A stretch of DNA of 64,000 nucleotides, taken from contig NZ_JAESDK010000015.1 of assembly GCF_019249245.1 (NCBI RefSeq), forward strand, positions 1-64,000. The letters run 5' to 3'. Of this stretch, positions 37,012 to 46,284 are shown in pieces. Below the pieces are notes generated by a model. The model worked only from the letters and a program-made list of their open reading frames with translations, searched no databases and was not told the DNA's origin. This stretch comes from Alteromonas lipotrueiana. GTDB lineage: Bacteria; Pseudomonadota; Gammaproteobacteria; Enterobacterales; Alteromonadaceae. The first letter of the stretch is position 1. Every line of letters starts with the position of its first letter. The position numbers and the translations under genes are program-made.

Positions 37012-39609
37012 TTACCCTGCTAACGTGCGTATGGCCAGGGCTTCAGGCTCGCTTAGGGCTTTGCCCTGAGCAAAGTTACACTGTATTTCGTGCAGCGCAA
37101 CAAGTTGTGATGCCGAGTTAACTCCCTCAGCAATCACCTTAAATTTAAGGTGCTCAGAGATAAGCATAACCGACTGAATAAGTTTTCGGTTGCGCTGCGA
37201 GCGGGGCAGCGATTTTACAAACCGGTGATCAATCTTTATATAATCAAACGGATAAGCAAATAAATAGCTTAACGAGGCTAACCCGCTACCAAAATTATCC
37301 AGTACCAGCGTTACGCCGGCGCGTTTTAATTGTTTAATGGCCGGTAAAATAGATTGTGAGCGTCGGTTTAAATCGTTTTCGTCAAATTCAAACACCAGCT
37401 GTTGTGGGGTTACGCCGCTTTGCTCAATAAGCGCGAGGATTTTGTTTACCAGTGAGCCGCGCAGTAAATGGTTAACCGACACATTAACGGCAATCTTAAT
37501 TGGGCGATCAGCTTGTTGCCGCGCAATCAGTAGATCGCAGGCATGGTTTAGCTGATACAAATCCAAATCTAAGGTGAGGCCGCTTTGTTCAGCCACTTCA
37601 CGAAACTGCTCGCGTGAAATTTTGCCGTATTGCGGGTGTGACCAGCGCACATACATCTCATGATAAATAGCCTGGTTTGACGTTAAATTAATAACCGGCT
37701 GTAAAAAGCAGTCAAACTCTTCTTCACGCAGGGCATGGCGAAATTCGTTTTCTAGCTCCAGCTCTTCTATTAAGCGTTCGCGCATGCTTTTATCAAACAT
37801 AACAAAGCGGCCACGCCCCAGGGTTTTAGCCTGATACATGGCGGCATCCGCATCGCGCAGCACCTCATCGGCACTACGGTAATACGCATCTAAGTGGGCA
37901 ATACCAATACTTGCCCCTGAATACATCTCTTTGCCTTCTAACACAAAGGGTTGGGACACGGCATCAATAATGCGCGTGGCGACTTCTTCAACATCTTCTA
38001 CAGAGTCAAAATTGTCGAGCAGCACCACAAACTCATCGCCGCCCAAACGAGCCAGCAAATCGTGACCGCGAACACATAACGCGATACGCCGGGCCACTTC
38101 TACTAAAAATTCGTCGCCCGCGTGGTGGCCCAGGGTATCGTTGATCACTTTAAAGCGGTCTAAATCAATAAACAGCACGGCAAAAAGATTGTCCTGATAG
38201 CGCTGCTTGCTGGCGACTGCCAGTTCTAACCGGCTGGTAAACATGGTGCGGTTAGGTAAATCAGTTAGCGCATCATGATGGGCATCATGAATGAGCTTCA
38301 TTTCCATCTCTTTGCGTTCTTCAATTTGCTCGCGCAGGCTGTCATTGGCTTTGTTAAGCTCTTCCGTGCGCTCTTTAACATGTTCTTCTAGCTGCGCATT
38401 GTATCGATGTATGGCTTTGGTACTGCGCTTGCGCTCCATTGCCACGGCAATGTGATGTGACACAAAGCGTAAAAGTTCTAAATCGCGGGGCGTGTATTTG
38501 GCGTGTCTGCCATAGGTTTGCACTGCAATAACGCCCGATATTTCGCCCTCGACCACCAGGGGCGAGCCCAACCACGAATTAGAACTGTTGAGCATAGTTT
38601 GGGCAACACTTACATCAATTTCACCGGCTTCGGCTAATTGCAAAATACGCGAAGGGTTGATGAGCTCTGCCTGACCCGAGCGTAATACCATTTCAGTAAG
38701 ACCTAGCCCCAGGGGTCTTTCCAACGCGCCTTCGTTCTCAATATCGCTGTAATAAGGAAACTTCAGGGTTTGGGCTTCTTCATCTAATGTAGCGATATAA
38801 CAGTTGGGAGCACTGATAAGGCGGGCCAAAATATCGTGTAAGTTGCTGTAGAAGTTGTGCATGTCGCCTTCTACATTGGCTGCCAGTTCTGAAATTTCAA
38901 ATAATGCCTGTTGCAGTTGTTCTGCCTTTTGGCGTTCAAGAATCTCTTCTTGCAGGTCATCGTTTATCTTGCGCAGCTGCCTGGTACGCTCACGAATAGT
39001 ACGCTCGGTTAACTCCCGGCTTTTTACCCGGTCTACTGTAGTAACAATGTGTTGCGAAACAAATAATAAAACTTCCAGATCTTCTTGTGTATAAGACACA
39101 TTTTCATCATAGCTTTGCACCACCATTGCGCCGATAACCTGAGTTCCGCGCTTCAAGGGTACGCCTAAAAGTAAGTTCGGCGGCGCTCCAACCATTTTCA
39201 CCTGAGTGTTATGGGCAAACTCATCTGTTTCGTCTTTATGCAAAAATACATGCTGGCCGGTACGCAGAATGTAGCCGGTGATGCCGTCCATCATCTCTTC
39301 TGCCGGCACCTGCTTAATAGCCTGTTCGTCAAACTCATCAACAAAATAAGCAAAGTTAATAAGATTTACATCGCGTTCGTAAAAGGCCACAAAAAAGTTG
39401 TCGGCATTCATAAAGTCGCCGATAATTTCGTGAACCGAGCTATATAGGTGGTTGAGATTACTGATTGAACTCGACAGTTCTGAAATATCAAAGAGCGCTT
39501 TTTGAATGCGTTCGGCGCGTTTGTATTTATCAGTGAGTTGTTGCAGTTGAGGTATCAGCTCGCGAAGTTCTTCTTCTGATAACTCATACTGCGTAGACCT
39601 TGTCGACAT
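37012..39609 (-). CDS. GAF-GAF-GGDEF protein with degenerate EAL domain
   Basis: 865 residues, no membrane helix. Two GAF sensor domains (about 45-200 and 230-400), a coiled coil (about 405-440), GGDEF (RLGGDEFVVLL near 522, inhibitory site RGHD before it) and an EAL-like domain. In the latter the EAL signature reads EMYVRW, ELTE is replaced by EFDEND, DDFG by DNFG and AEGVET by AEGVNSAS. It is therefore probably an active diguanylate cyclase whose EAL domain binds c-di-GMP or is inert. Start ATG 39609; a TTG just before is the alternative. Confidence 0.88.
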   Translation of the reverse strand: MSTRSTQYELSEEELRELIPQLQQLTDKYKRAERIQKALFDISELSSSISNLNHLYSSVHEIIGDFMNADNFFVAFYERDVNLINFAYFVDEFDEQAIKQVPAEEMMDGITGYILRTGQHVFLHKDETDEFAHNTQVKMVGAPPNLLLGVPLKRGTQVIGAMVVQSYDENVSYTQEDLEVLLFVSQHIVTTVDRVKSRELTERTIRERTRQLRKINDDLQEEILERQKAEQLQQALFEISELAANVEGDMHNFYSNLHDILARLISAPNCYIATLDEEAQTLKFPYYSDIENEGALERPLGLGLTEMVLRSGQAELINPSRILQLAEAGEIDVSVAQTMLNSSNSWLGSPLVVEGEISGVIAVQTYGRHAKYTPRDLELLRFVSHHIAVAMERKRSTKAIHRYNAQLEEHVKERTEELNKANDSLREQIEERKEMEMKLIHDAHHDALTDLPNRTMFTSRLELAVASKQRYQDNLFAVLFIDLDRFKVINDTLGHHAGDEFLVEVARRIALCVRGHDLLARLGGDEFVVLLDNFDSVEDVEEVATRIIDAVSQPFVLEGKEMYSGASIGIAHLDAYYRSADEVLRDADAAMYQAKTLGRGRFVMFDKSMRERLIEELELENEFRHALREEEFDCFLQPVINLTSNQAIYHEMYVRWSHPQYGKISREQFREVAEQSGLTLDLDLYQLNHACDLLIARQQADRPIKIAVNVSVNHLLRGSLVNKILALIEQSGVTPQQLVFEFDENDLNRRSQSILPAIKQLKRAGVTLVLDNFGSGLASLSYLFAYPFDYIKIDHRFVKSLPRSQRNRKLIQSVMLISEHLKFKVIAEGVNSASQLVALHEIQCNFAQGKALSEPEALAIRTLAG

Positions 39610-39804
39610 CAAGTTAGCCAGTAATTATTTTTATAATGTTAAAGGGGGCGGTAAAGCTAGCGTATTATTGCAACAAATACCAGATTTGTTTAAAAATACG
39701 ACAGGCAAAGCTTCGTTTTTAAGGTATGTATATTCGCTGGAAGGTATTGATTATGATGCGAATAGCCGGCATCGTGAAAGAACGCCGGCCAAGATGGGCA
39801 GGGT

Positions 39805-40209
39805 TTAAGTACCTTCAATCATATAATCAATAGCCGCTTGTATCTCATTGTCGCTGCAATCTCCACACGTGCCTTTGGGTGGCATTGCGTTGTAGCCGTT
39901 AATAGCATTTTGCAGCAACATGTCCATGCCACGTTCATCAATACGCGGCTGCCAGTCAGCGGCTACCTGAAGTTTAGGTGCGCCCAGCACGCCCGCGCCA
40001 TGACAGGCAACACAGGCATTGTTGTATACCGTCTCGCCCGACCGGGGGCCGCCGGCACCTGCGCTAGCAGAAGCGTCTTCTGCTCCGGCTATTTTAAGCG
40101 AAGCATGGGGCTTAATGCGTTCTGCAATTGCTTCATCGCTCATATCCTGAGCCTGAACTACCGCAACCAGAGCCACAGCTGCTGCGCCAAACCAAAGTTT
40201 TATCTTCAC
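39805..40209 (-). CDS. c5-type periplasmic cytochrome c
   Basis: 134 residues. Signal peptide ends AVVQA; the heme-binding CVACH lies near residue 67 with the distal methionine in YNAMPPKGTCGDCSDNEIQ, where the extra cysteine pair is characteristic of cytochrome c5 (soluble electron carrier). A Gly/Ser/Ala-rich linker (ASASAGAGGPRSG) separates it from the signal region. Monocistronic. Confidence 0.9.
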   Translation of the reverse strand: MKIKLWFGAAAVALVAVVQAQDMSDEAIAERIKPHASLKIAGAEDASASAGAGGPRSGETVYNNACVACHGAGVLGAPKLQVAADWQPRIDERGMDMLLQNAINGYNAMPPKGTCGDCSDNEIQAAIDYMIEGT

Positions 40210-40457
40210 ATCTGCCTCCAGGCAACGTCAAAAAAATACAATATTGTTGAAAGATTATACTGGTTCCTATTTTACTACAATAGTTTAGGCCTATTTAACC
40301 GGTTTTTGGCCCAAGACTCGGGAAAAATATAGTGCATTCAGAATTGTTACACAAAACGGTTGATGCCAAGCCCAGGGATACGTATTATAGCGGCCCTCGA
40401 CAGGTTAGCGAGAGCAGCAATTGCCCGCCAAAATCTTGTTGAAAAGTTTTAAAGTAC

Positions 40458-40534
40458 GCACCCGTAGCTCAGCTGGATAGAGCGTTGCCCTCCGGAGGCA
40501 AAGGTCATAGGTTCGAATCCTATCGGGTGCGCCA
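40458..40534 (+). tRNA. tRNA-Arg (anticodon CCG)
   Basis: 77 nt. Acceptor GCACCCG pairs with CGGGTGC, discriminator G and encoded CCA. D-arm GCTCAGCTGGATAGAGC; anticodon stem TTGCC/GGCAA with loop CTCCGGA, anticodon CCG; T-arm ATAGG-TTCGAAT-CCTAT. The gene is intact and is the integration site (attL) of the element on its right. Confidence 0.97.
40490..40516 (+). repeat. attL core (27-bp direct repeat within tRNA-Arg)
   Basis: Begins CTCCGGAGGCAAAGG and ends GGTTCGA, covering the anticodon loop to the T-loop. It is identical to 51825-51851, and identity stops on both sides. Confidence 0.92.
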
Positions 40535-40580
40535 TTTTTAAAGGGCTGTGGCCCGATTCCTATCCTCTAAAAATTCCCTT

Positions 40581-40607
40581 TTCAAAATATGTAGCAAATG
40601 TGTAGCA
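40581..40607 (+). repeat. left arm-type site of the integrase (putative)
   Basis: A 27-bp sequence starting TTCAAAATATGTAGCAAAT and holding two tandem TGTAGCA units. It matches 51656-51682 in 26 of 27 positions and the same orientation. It lies just inside the left end, before the protease stop. Confidence 0.75.
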
Positions 40608-40610
40608 AGG

Positions 40611-42803
40611 CTACAGCTGAATTCGTTGATCCAGAACCAAGTCGGAGACTTCCCAGTTGTAATCATTCATTAATCTGACCATTTCGTTATAGACTGGTTG
40701 CTCTGCATCCAAATCCCTTATGGTTAATACTACGGAAAACGGAATAGCTACATCTGGGGCCGAATATCCATCTCTACCTAAAACAGTTAATCTCAGTTTC
40801 CACGTGTCAATATCAACACCTTGTGGAAAGCGCGCATGATAAACTTTTACTGGTGACCACTTATCGCCGTTCTTAACTAGTTCATGCTCGTAAAGATTAT
40901 CCGAAGTTTGTAGAGGGACTTTGGAATTGAATTTTCCTGTTGTTTGGTCATATTTCCCAAGTCCCAACTGTAAATCGACTTGGCAATACTCAAATGCCTT
41001 ATTGGGATCTAATTCAGGTGTATATACGAGTGTTATAAAAAATTCAGCTCGAACTTTCCCCTCAGGAGTTCGCAAACACGAGGGTATTGGGAAAGGCAGT
41101 TTATTTATCTCAAAGCTCTCTTTAGCTTGCCCTTCGAAGACTACCGTTGTCTCGAAGTCACTCACTGACAAAAGTGAACTAGAACTTTGTGGTACGCCCC
41201 AACCAAAGTAAGGCCTATATTCGATTGGCGTAGGATAAGAGGTATTAGCGCTATGTACAATCAGAGCTTTTACAAGGTTAACATTTGCTCTATCTCCTAA
41301 GGCTTGGAATAGATTTGCAGTTATAGCAGAAATCACTGGAGTTGAAAAACTGGTTCCGATGTCGTTGCGAGAGTAGCCGCTGATATCTACTGAATTAACT
41401 CCAAGAACTAAGGGGCGACCGCCGACAATTGTTATGTTCCCACCGTAATGGACGACTTCGGGCTTTTGTACGAAATTAGAAACAGGTCCTTTCCTACTGA
41501 AATGAGATGGCTCTTCATTTTTCACGAAACCATCTACATGTGCGAGTGAACCGACAGTAATACTTCGAACTGAATCACCTGGACTTGATATTCCATCATT
41601 TAGTATCTTGTTCGGCGGCCATGCTCTAGTCTCATCTTCAAAATTTCCCGCAGCAACAACACAAATACAATCATATCTATCCTGAAATTCGTCTAAAAGT
41701 AATGCCATGGCTGATATTTCGCTCATGGATACTGGAGTAGACGCACCCAGTGACAAATTCCAGACTTTTATATCGGGGTTTTGTTCGGCTACTTCATACA
41801 TGGCATTAATTATTTCATACATATCACCATGTTCATTTCCTAAAACTTCTACGCTAAAAACCTTGGCTTGGCATAAAGGAAACCTGACGTCGCGACCATT
41901 GAGATTATGGGAGTCACAGATTAGACCCGCTACAAAGGTACCGTGTGAAGCATCTCTGTAGGGAGCTGCAACATATGAGTTTCGGCCAACTAACCATGGC
42001 TCTAGAGGCTTACACGAATCGCTGATTCCAGAGTCAACGACAGCTACAATAGGATATTCAAAGACGTCACTGGGAGGAGTAATTTCAACTTGCTCTTCTG
42101 AGTTTACTCCACCAACCATGGGTTTTATTTTAATGCATTTGCTTGAAGTCGCACTTTGCACTCCTAAAAATTGATTGAGCTTTGATACGATTTCAGCAGG
42201 ATTGCCCTCTACTCTATATAGCCGAATGGAGTTGGATCTGTGTTTATACCACCCAAATTCGTTTGAATTTAGAAAATCTTCAAATTTTGAATCTAGAAAG
42301 CTATTATCTTCTTGGGAATTAAAACGAAAGAGTCTTACGCTTAATTGATTTGAATCATCCGATAATTCTATTCTTGGCCTATATGGATGGATCGATTTTA
42401 TTGCAGAAACTTCCTTTAATGCCTTTTTTGTATTTTTTGCTTGGCTTATTTTAGATTTTAATGATTCCAAGCCTGACTCTGTAACCTTTATAAGGAATTT
42501 TGTATGTCCGATATCTCCAAAAAATGGGCATGATTTATCTGAAAAAATGGAATTTGGTCTGTTCGTTTTAGCTATAGCATTTTCTTCTAGCTCAACAACG
42601 GCAGCTGTCACGCCTGTAGTTAGTGATTTGTCAATGTTTTCAAGGTTAACTTTCAACTCGTCGATAGAACTAAGCAAACCGATAATAAAGTTGTCAGTAA
42701 CTTCTTTGTGGGGCTTGCTTGAACCTCCATAGCTTCTATCTGGTTGGATATAGTCAATGTCCGAGAAACGAACGTGTTTAATTTTATTCTTTTTTTCAGT
42801 CAT
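40611..42803 (-). CDS. ietS: subtilisin-like serine protease, IetS-type
   Basis: 730 residues. S8 catalytic triad: Asp in VAVVDSGISD near 254, His in SHGTFVAGLI near 286, Ser in GTSFSTPVISA near 484. About 250 N-terminal residues precede the protease and a beta-rich domain follows; no signal peptide, so it acts in the cytoplasm. It overlaps the AAA+ gene by 8 bases. AAA+ ATPase plus S8 protease pairs of this design are known as IetAS, first described for plasmid maintenance and later reported as anti-phage defence. Symbol assigned from architecture, not from a search. Confidence 0.82.
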   Translation of the reverse strand: MTEKKNKIKHVRFSDIDYIQPDRSYGGSSKPHKEVTDNFIIGLLSSIDELKVNLENIDKSLTTGVTAAVVELEENAIAKTNRPNSIFSDKSCPFFGDIGHTKFLIKVTESGLESLKSKISQAKNTKKALKEVSAIKSIHPYRPRIELSDDSNQLSVRLFRFNSQEDNSFLDSKFEDFLNSNEFGWYKHRSNSIRLYRVEGNPAEIVSKLNQFLGVQSATSSKCIKIKPMVGGVNSEEQVEITPPSDVFEYPIVAVVDSGISDSCKPLEPWLVGRNSYVAAPYRDASHGTFVAGLICDSHNLNGRDVRFPLCQAKVFSVEVLGNEHGDMYEIINAMYEVAEQNPDIKVWNLSLGASTPVSMSEISAMALLLDEFQDRYDCICVVAAGNFEDETRAWPPNKILNDGISSPGDSVRSITVGSLAHVDGFVKNEEPSHFSRKGPVSNFVQKPEVVHYGGNITIVGGRPLVLGVNSVDISGYSRNDIGTSFSTPVISAITANLFQALGDRANVNLVKALIVHSANTSYPTPIEYRPYFGWGVPQSSSSLLSVSDFETTVVFEGQAKESFEINKLPFPIPSCLRTPEGKVRAEFFITLVYTPELDPNKAFEYCQVDLQLGLGKYDQTTGKFNSKVPLQTSDNLYEHELVKNGDKWSPVKVYHARFPQGVDIDTWKLRLTVLGRDGYSAPDVAIPFSVVLTIRDLDAEQPVYNEMVRLMNDYNWEVSDLVLDQRIQL

Positions 42804-43905
42804 GCTTAATTCCCTTTAAAATTTTGCTTACGTAGCTGGGAGATATACCCCAAAGCTGGCTGATTATTTTTCCTGAGAAAAATTCAGTGTCTAACTCTCT
42901 TAAAATTTTTATTTCTTCTGGTTTATTTTCATTGTCGAAGGAAATGTTTGGGTTTGCGGCTTGTATGAAACGTCTTAGAATTTTCGTTGTTTCAACCTCT
43001 TTATCTTCAACGATGATTTCTCGAAGATAATCATGAATGATTATTTCAATCTCTGCGCCTGACATTCCTTTAGAAACTTGTGCTAACAGATAGTATTCAT
43101 TTTCATCTAATGGAAAATTCCTTAAAAGGTGCCTTACTAATTTTTCTCTTACACCCATTTCAGGATTTTTCATATGTATTTTGTAGTGAAAACGTCTACC
43201 GATAGCCGGATCTAACAGGTGTTCATGATTGGTAGCGGCTACAAGCACTGTATCTTCTAGGTTATCGATATTCTGTAACAAGCTTACTACGACTCTTTTA
43301 AGTTCGCCGATTTCATTCCGGTCGTCTCTTGCCTTTGCGATAGCGTCGAATTCATCTAAAAACAACACACACGGTTCTTCCTTAGCATATTCAAGTAAAC
43401 TGCGAATGTTTTTCGAGGTTGAACCAAGGTATGAAGAAATCAAAGCATCCGCCCGAGCTGTCACGAGTGGCAAGTCGAGACGTTGCGCTATGTTAGCTGC
43501 AAGCTTACTCTTCCCCGTGCCTGGTGGGCCATAGAGGAGTAAAGTCGGATTTATGGGTATTTCAGCAAAAGCAAGTTTTTCTTTGTTGTTAATGTAGCGA
43601 ACAAAAGAGTTTATGAGCTCTTGTTCGTTTTCTGTCATGAAAACCACGTTGCCTCGGGGCTCAGATTTATCGGCCAGTGAAAATCTATTGTCTTTTTCCA
43701 CAGGGATAGGACGAGTCAGCGAGCTTGGTTGCAGTGCCTTGGAGGGCTTTTTTTGCTTTAACAGTTCTTTTAGTCTATCGGCTGCCTTGATATCACCAGA
43801 TTGCTCCAGCTTAGTAGATAATAGTTCAGTATATGCGCTAACCGCCTTTTCATCACCTGCTAGTGCCCCTCCTATGATTTTGGACAACTCCACTAAATAG
43901 TTCAT
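42796..43905 (-). CDS. ietA: AAA+ ATPase, IetA-type
   Basis: 369 residues. Walker A LLYGPPGTGKSKLA near 125, Walker B CVLFLDEFDAIAKARDD near 180, sensor 1 LVAATNHEHLLD and arginine finger DPAIGRRFH. The extreme C-terminus LWGISPSYVSKILKG looks like a helix-turn-helix. It probably controls or recruits the S8 protease encoded next. The leader (43906-44043) is AT-rich and should hold the operon promoter. Confidence 0.82.
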   Translation of the reverse strand: MNYLVELSKIIGGALAGDEKAVSAYTELLSTKLEQSGDIKAADRLKELLKQKKPSKALQPSSLTRPIPVEKDNRFSLADKSEPRGNVVFMTENEQELINSFVRYINNKEKLAFAEIPINPTLLLYGPPGTGKSKLAANIAQRLDLPLVTARADALISSYLGSTSKNIRSLLEYAKEEPCVLFLDEFDAIAKARDDRNEIGELKRVVVSLLQNIDNLEDTVLVAATNHEHLLDPAIGRRFHYKIHMKNPEMGVREKLVRHLLRNFPLDENEYYLLAQVSKGMSGAEIEIIIHDYLREIIVEDKEVETTKILRRFIQAANPNISFDNENKPEEIKILRELDTEFFSGKIISQLWGISPSYVSKILKGIKHD

Positions 43906-44036
43906 TTTTTGTCCCTTTAGGGTTTTTATTTCGATAGATTGGCACTTAGTTTACTATTTTTATCATTTTTTTTCCTGTTTTGTGAAGCTAAATTGGGTTA
44001 GGTACACTTATTTACAGAACTCCAAGTAAAAGCAGA

Positions 44037-44056
44037 AGAGCCGCTATGCGGCTCTT
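44037..44056. terminator. hairpin at the 3' end of the replication gene
   Basis: Stem GAGCCGC/GCGGCTC with a 3-base loop overlaps the stop codon of the minus-strand replication gene. A T-run follows only on the plus strand, so it is a modest terminator for the minus strand. Confidence 0.5.
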
Positions 44057-45687
44057 TTGAGTTCATGTTCAATGCGCCACTCATGAACGCGGGTAATAAC
44101 TTCATTATCTGCATATCGCACGCCTTTTAATGCCAGGGTAACTACGCCGTCAAAGTAGCTTTGCTTCACTTCGCCAGTTTCCTCGTTCACCTTTTCCTGG
44201 TACAACGGCCTGATAGGCTGGTCGTTTCGCTTGCAGAACACGCCGCCCATTAGCTGAACAAACTTTGCCCAATCGCCACTGTCAGCAGCTTCATAAATTG
44301 CGTCGAATGTTTCTGACAAACCAACAAGTTGCTTTAACCGCCTAAGTTCGCGCCATACGGTGACTGAGCCGATACCAATTTGCTGAAATTGGCGAATACC
44401 CCAGCAGCTTGCCCAGGCTTCCACCCGTTGAGCTGCGTGTATAGCGTCACCGCCATCAATATCACTATCAAGTTGTTCGCCATTAACATTCTTACTGACG
44501 TATTTCGCAATATAGCCAGTAGCACTACCACGGCTATAATCAATATCTTTAAAATCACAACGGTTTTCCTGTGCTCCGGCTTCGTCGCCATCTTCCTGAA
44601 GGGCATAATGAGTAATCACTGATTTAAAGGCATCAGCGTGAATAGGCTCGATAAAAAGCAGCATGTGCCAGTGCGGCGTACCGTCATGCTGGGGCTCAGC
44701 GATACGAAAGCCATATTGCTGGATTTTACGGCGGTCGAACTCGGCACGTATACGCCGCCATAGCTTGTTTAAGTAGTCCTGAGCATCACGGGGCGTTGAA
44801 CCATCCCATTTCGGGTTTGGGTCGCCTGATTTTGCGTAGGTATTATGAAAGCGAGAAGGGCAGGTAATGGTGACAAATATCGCTTTGTGTCCGGCTTCCT
44901 TTGAAAGCTTTTCAAAACCAGACATACGTGTCATCAGCTCGTTTTTTCTGTTAACGGGATTCGAGACGTTTTTATCTGACAGTTCTGCCAAGGAAAATGA
45001 TTCGCCTACCTCATTAACGATAACAAGGTTTTCGAGCATTTTACGTTGTAGTTCTTTTTGCGCTAAACGAGATTGAACGGTGAAGTCACTACAGTATTTG
45101 CCTTTGCGACTATTTACCTGGCCCAGGTGCATCAGCACCGTCTCACGCTTGCGGATAACAACCTTTCTTAGTTGCCGCAGCCACCAATAAACATCCTGCA
45201 TTCTGCGTAATGTGCCTATTAGCATCTTGTCTTCTGTAAGTTCTGGTAATTCGATACCGTAGCCGCTTACATACTTTGATGCTTCTGCAAAGGTAGAGAG
45301 GAGACCCTGACCAATGTTTGAAGTGTTTTCAGCGCGGTGTTTGTCGCTTTTTACCGCATACAGTTCAAAGCGCTTGCAACGCCTAGCATTGTCTTCTGCT
45401 AACTCCCTTAACTCAGCTTCACCCGCGCCAAAATGCGGAATTAACTTGGTAGGTAACAAACCGTTTAGTTTTTCGGTGATTTGCCTCAAATAACTATTCG
45501 CATTAAAAGGCTTATCGAATTCCTGATAACGGCCTATTAGGATTTGCTGAACGGCCTGCGGGAAGTGGGAAATTTGCTCTTTAACAAAAATTCGGTCTTC
45601 AGTACCCAACGAACGATAGAATTCACCTTTTTTACCAGACATTAAATCCAGCGTTCTAGCGATAGAGGACTCTTTAAACCGTTTCAT
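44044..45687 (-). CDS. phage P2 gpA-type replication endonuclease (HUH)
   Basis: 547 residues. The metal-binding HUH motif is in HDGTPHWHMLLF near residue 335-345, and the tyrosine motif YIAKYVSKNV near 395 has two tyrosines four apart, as in P2 gpA rolling-circle initiators. Upstream IFVTITCPSRFHNTY is another family block. It likely nicks the excised circular element to start replication. Overlaps the small gene upstream by 14 bases, forming a 46194-44044 unit with the AlpA-like gene. Confidence 0.87.
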   Translation of the reverse strand: MKRFKESSIARTLDLMSGKKGEFYRSLGTEDRIFVKEQISHFPQAVQQILIGRYQEFDKPFNANSYLRQITEKLNGLLPTKLIPHFGAGEAELRELAEDNARRCKRFELYAVKSDKHRAENTSNIGQGLLSTFAEASKYVSGYGIELPELTEDKMLIGTLRRMQDVYWWLRQLRKVVIRKRETVLMHLGQVNSRKGKYCSDFTVQSRLAQKELQRKMLENLVIVNEVGESFSLAELSDKNVSNPVNRKNELMTRMSGFEKLSKEAGHKAIFVTITCPSRFHNTYAKSGDPNPKWDGSTPRDAQDYLNKLWRRIRAEFDRRKIQQYGFRIAEPQHDGTPHWHMLLFIEPIHADAFKSVITHYALQEDGDEAGAQENRCDFKDIDYSRGSATGYIAKYVSKNVNGEQLDSDIDGGDAIHAAQRVEAWASCWGIRQFQQIGIGSVTVWRELRRLKQLVGLSETFDAIYEAADSGDWAKFVQLMGGVFCKRNDQPIRPLYQEKVNEETGEVKQSYFDGVVTLALKGVRYADNEVITRVHEWRIEHELKRAA

Positions 45688-45958
45688 TGGATGCCTCCAA
45701 TGCCTGAGTATGTTTGATGCCCCGTTCTGAGACCTCTACACGCGACCAGCGCAAGCCATAAACGCACTGCTCAGTTGATTGCCTGAGCAAGCCTTCTTTT
45801 ATCAGTGAATACAGTACGGTTCTTGAAAAGCGCACCGGTTGAGTTTTAGGAAAATTGGTTTTGCCAAACTGATTACAGACAGAGGTACACAACTCGACGT
45901 AACCGCCGTTGGCAAAGTAGTGAAGCAGCTCTGTTTGACTCGAAGTTAACTTTTTCAT
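45674..45958 (-). CDS. small winged-helix-like protein of the replication unit
   Basis: 94 residues, family not recognised. The pattern SSQTELLHYFANGGYVELC ... SRTVLYSLIKEGLLRQSTEQ and YGLRWSRVEVSERG looks like a winged helix with a wing strand. It overlaps the AlpA-like stop by one base and the replication gene start by 14, so its product is probably a replication or excision partner. Confidence 0.65.
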   Translation of the reverse strand: MKKLTSSQTELLHYFANGGYVELCTSVCNQFGKTNFPKTQPVRFSRTVLYSLIKEGLLRQSTEQCVYGLRWSRVEVSERGIKHTQALEASNETV

Positions 45959-46194
45959 TATGCCGCCCTCTCATCTTGATAAAGGTGAGTGCGACGAACA
46001 AAGCTTTCCAGCCATGCGTCTAAGTCTTCGCGCAAGTAACGCACAGCACGACCAATTTTGATAAACGGTGGTGCCGGTGTGCGGTTTTCACGGTTGCCGT
46101 CCATCCGCGCTTGACGCAGAAAAGAACGGCTCATGCAGATATATTGTGATGCCTCTTTTTCAGATAAAAGGCGTGGTGTGATTAATGAACTCAT
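45958..46194 (-). CDS. AlpA-like HTH regulator or excisionase
   Basis: 78 residues, a MerR-type HTH as in AlpA and Xis proteins: LLSEKEASQYICMSRSFLRQ then PPFIKIGRAVRYLREDLDAWLES. Such proteins activate excision or repress phage-like promoters. First gene of the unit with the winged-helix protein and the replication protein. A perfect 9-bp inverted repeat lies right upstream of its start (46201-46231). Confidence 0.85.
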   Translation of the reverse strand: MSSLITPRLLSEKEASQYICMSRSFLRQARMDGNRENRTPAPPFIKIGRAVRYLREDLDAWLESFVRRTHLYQDERAA

Positions 46195-46200
46195 TGTTGT

Positions 46201-46231
46201 GCCTCTGAATACTTGTTGTTATTTCAGAGGC
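46201..46231. promoter_or_regulatory. inverted repeat before the AlpA-like gene
   Basis: GCCTCTGAA and TTCAGAGGC, 13 bases apart, from 7 bases upstream of the ATG. It could be an operator for the AlpA-like or another element regulator, or a hairpin that hides the ribosome site. Confidence 0.6.
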
Positions 46232-46284
46232 AACTTACCTTTCCCTTTTTCCCTGGGAGGTTTTACGGGAAGCCGGGATTACAT

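Noticed and set aside
40458..40534. Tandem tRNA array at the integration site
   Set aside because: Only one intact tRNA is present; the second match at 51825 is the att fragment.
44334..44606. 90-codon frame inside the replication gene
   Set aside because: Out-of-frame shadow of the gpA-type gene.
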